Position numbers and translations under genes: made by a program. The notes under the pieces are model-generated. The model was not told the origin of the DNA. It saw nothing but the letters and a program-made list of their open reading frames with translations, and searched no databases. Shown piece after piece: positions 5,897 through 6,556 of a DNA stretch of 6,556 nt. This DNA is from Acidobacteria bacterium CG_4_9_14_3_um_filter_49_7 (lineage in GTDB: Bacteria > Acidobacteriota > Holophagae > Thermotomaculales > Thermotomaculaceae), in assembly GCA_002789615.1 (NCBI GenBank), contig PFTO01000099.1:1-6556 (forward strand), in the 5' to 3' direction. Positions within the stretch are counted from its first letter, which is position 1; each line of letters opens with the position of its first letter.

Positions 5897-6556
5897 CAGG
5901 CCACGGACGGTTCTTTGCCTCTTTAATTGCCTGCTGAACTTCCTCATCGGACACGTTTCTCGGAATCGCAAATACCTGTCCCGGATGAATCAGATCAGGA
6001 TCCTTGATTTGAGCTTTGTTTGCTTTGTAAATCAACGGCCACTGGAAAGGATCAGCATAAATCTTGTCGTAACCGGCTATCTTCCACAGGCATTCGCCCT
6101 TAACAACTGTCCATTCCTTCGGATGACGTTTCAGCTCTTCTTCCGCCGCCATACGGGCAGCTTCTTCCGCTTGCCGTTTTTCTTCAGCAATACGAGCCTT
6201 CTCGGCAATCGCCTTTGCAGCTGCATCGCCAAACTTGGCAGCAGCATCATCAGCCATTTTCTTGACCTGATAATACTTACATTCATCATTCGCCATCAGG
6301 TTCTTAGAGTCACCCAATGCGGCGACACCAGCATCCAACTCAGCCTTTGCGTAAGTTTCAGCGTCTTCCGCCTTTGCTGTGTCGGCTGCCTTAACCGCAG
6401 CAGCAATTGCTTCTTCTGCAAGGGTTTTGGCTTTTGACTTCTCAGCAACTGCATCCTGTTCCGCTTTCTTGGCAAGCTCAATCGCCTGCAGGGAAGAAGC
6501 CTTGGAATCTTTGCACTTCTTATCATCTGCAAAAGCCTGGGCCTTGTCCAGCATTG
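5868..6556 (-). CDS. LysM-domain envelope protein, 5' end cut off by the window edge
   Basis: About 228 C-terminal residues are visible. The frame is open to the edge, and the Met encoded at 6554 is not preceded by a signal peptide or visible start signals, so the true start is probably outside. Residues 1-145 (from that Met) are Ala/Lys/Glu-rich and helical, with two similar stretches (about 1-35 and 72-107) suggesting a repeat unit. A charged, probably coiled-coil segment (115-142) leads into one LysM domain (148-198) with WTVVKGECLWKIA, DPFQWPLIYKAN and HPGQVFAIP. A short tail ends ENFFFDGK. LysM domains usually bind peptidoglycan, so a periplasmic or outer-membrane role is inferred. The exact family and function are not recognised. 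The gene ends in TAA and is followed by a strong terminator, so it is probably transcribed separately from phoH. Confidence 0.85.
   Translation of the reverse strand, partial: MLDKAQAFADDKKCKDSKASSLQAIELAKKAEQDAVAEKSKAKTLAEEAIAAAVKAADTAKAEDAETYAKAELDAGVAALGDSKNLMANDECKYYQVKKMADDAAAKFGDAAAKAIAEKARIAEEKRQAEEAARMAAEEELKRHPKEWTVVKGECLWKIAGYDKIYADPFQWPLIYKANKAQIKDPDLIHPGQVFAIPRNVSDEEVQQAIKEAKNRPWPVENFFFDGK

Noticed and set aside
5985..6437. 150-residue plus-strand open frame opposite the LysM gene
   Set aside because: The Ala/Lys/Glu-rich gene lacks stops on its complement; the product is Cys/Phe-rich with no family resemblance.
6296..6532. 78-residue minus-strand frame rich in Arg, Leu and Gln within the LysM gene
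   Set aside because: It is a frame-shifted reading of the Ala/Lys/Glu repeat region, with no independent start signal.
1..6556. A novel defence or mobile system
   Set aside because: All six genes belong to known housekeeping or envelope families in a familiar order. No transposase, integrase, direct repeats or abrupt change in base composition was seen by eye.

Overview
The window is a compact, entirely minus-strand block of bacterial housekeeping genes. In the direction of transcription (right to left) it holds the 3' part of a LysM-domain envelope protein, a rho-independent terminator, then a tightly packed run phoH, pgpH-type 7TM-HD phosphodiesterase, ybeY, a CNNM/CBS 'hemolysin' (CorC/HlyC family) and era, which runs off the left edge. 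No RNA gene, mobile element, CRISPR array or long intergenic stretch is visible. The only real gaps are 62 bases between the LysM gene and phoH, and 26 bases between the CBS-protein gene and era.

The order phoH - HD hydrolase - ybeY - (CBS protein) - era is a classic conserved neighbourhood. PhoH and YbeY are linked to RNA and ribosome handling, Era binds the 16S rRNA 3' end during 30S assembly, and the 7TM-HD protein belongs to the family that degrades c-di-AMP. The junctions indicate one operon: pgpH starts inside phoH, ybeY overlaps pgpH by 8 bases, and the CBS gene's ATG immediately follows the ybeY stop codon. Good Shine-Dalgarno sequences precede ybeY, the CBS gene and era. phoH has none, and pgpH has only a weak one.

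Organism: a diderm bacterium is likely, from the Ala/Lys/Glu-rich LysM protein, the CNNM/CBS protein replacing the dgkA/cdd genes seen in Firmicutes versions of this locus, and Era with a Bacteroidetes-like 'GHQ' KH loop. A lineage in or near the FCB group (Chlorobi/Marinimicrobia-like) is a guess of low confidence.

I do not see a previously undescribed system. The points worth a second look are the terminator hairpin sitting where phoH's ribosome-binding site should be, the loss of the usual signature residues in the CNNM membrane domain, an altered GXXG loop in Era's KH domain, a probable internal repeat in the LysM protein, and the uncertain pgpH start inside phoH.
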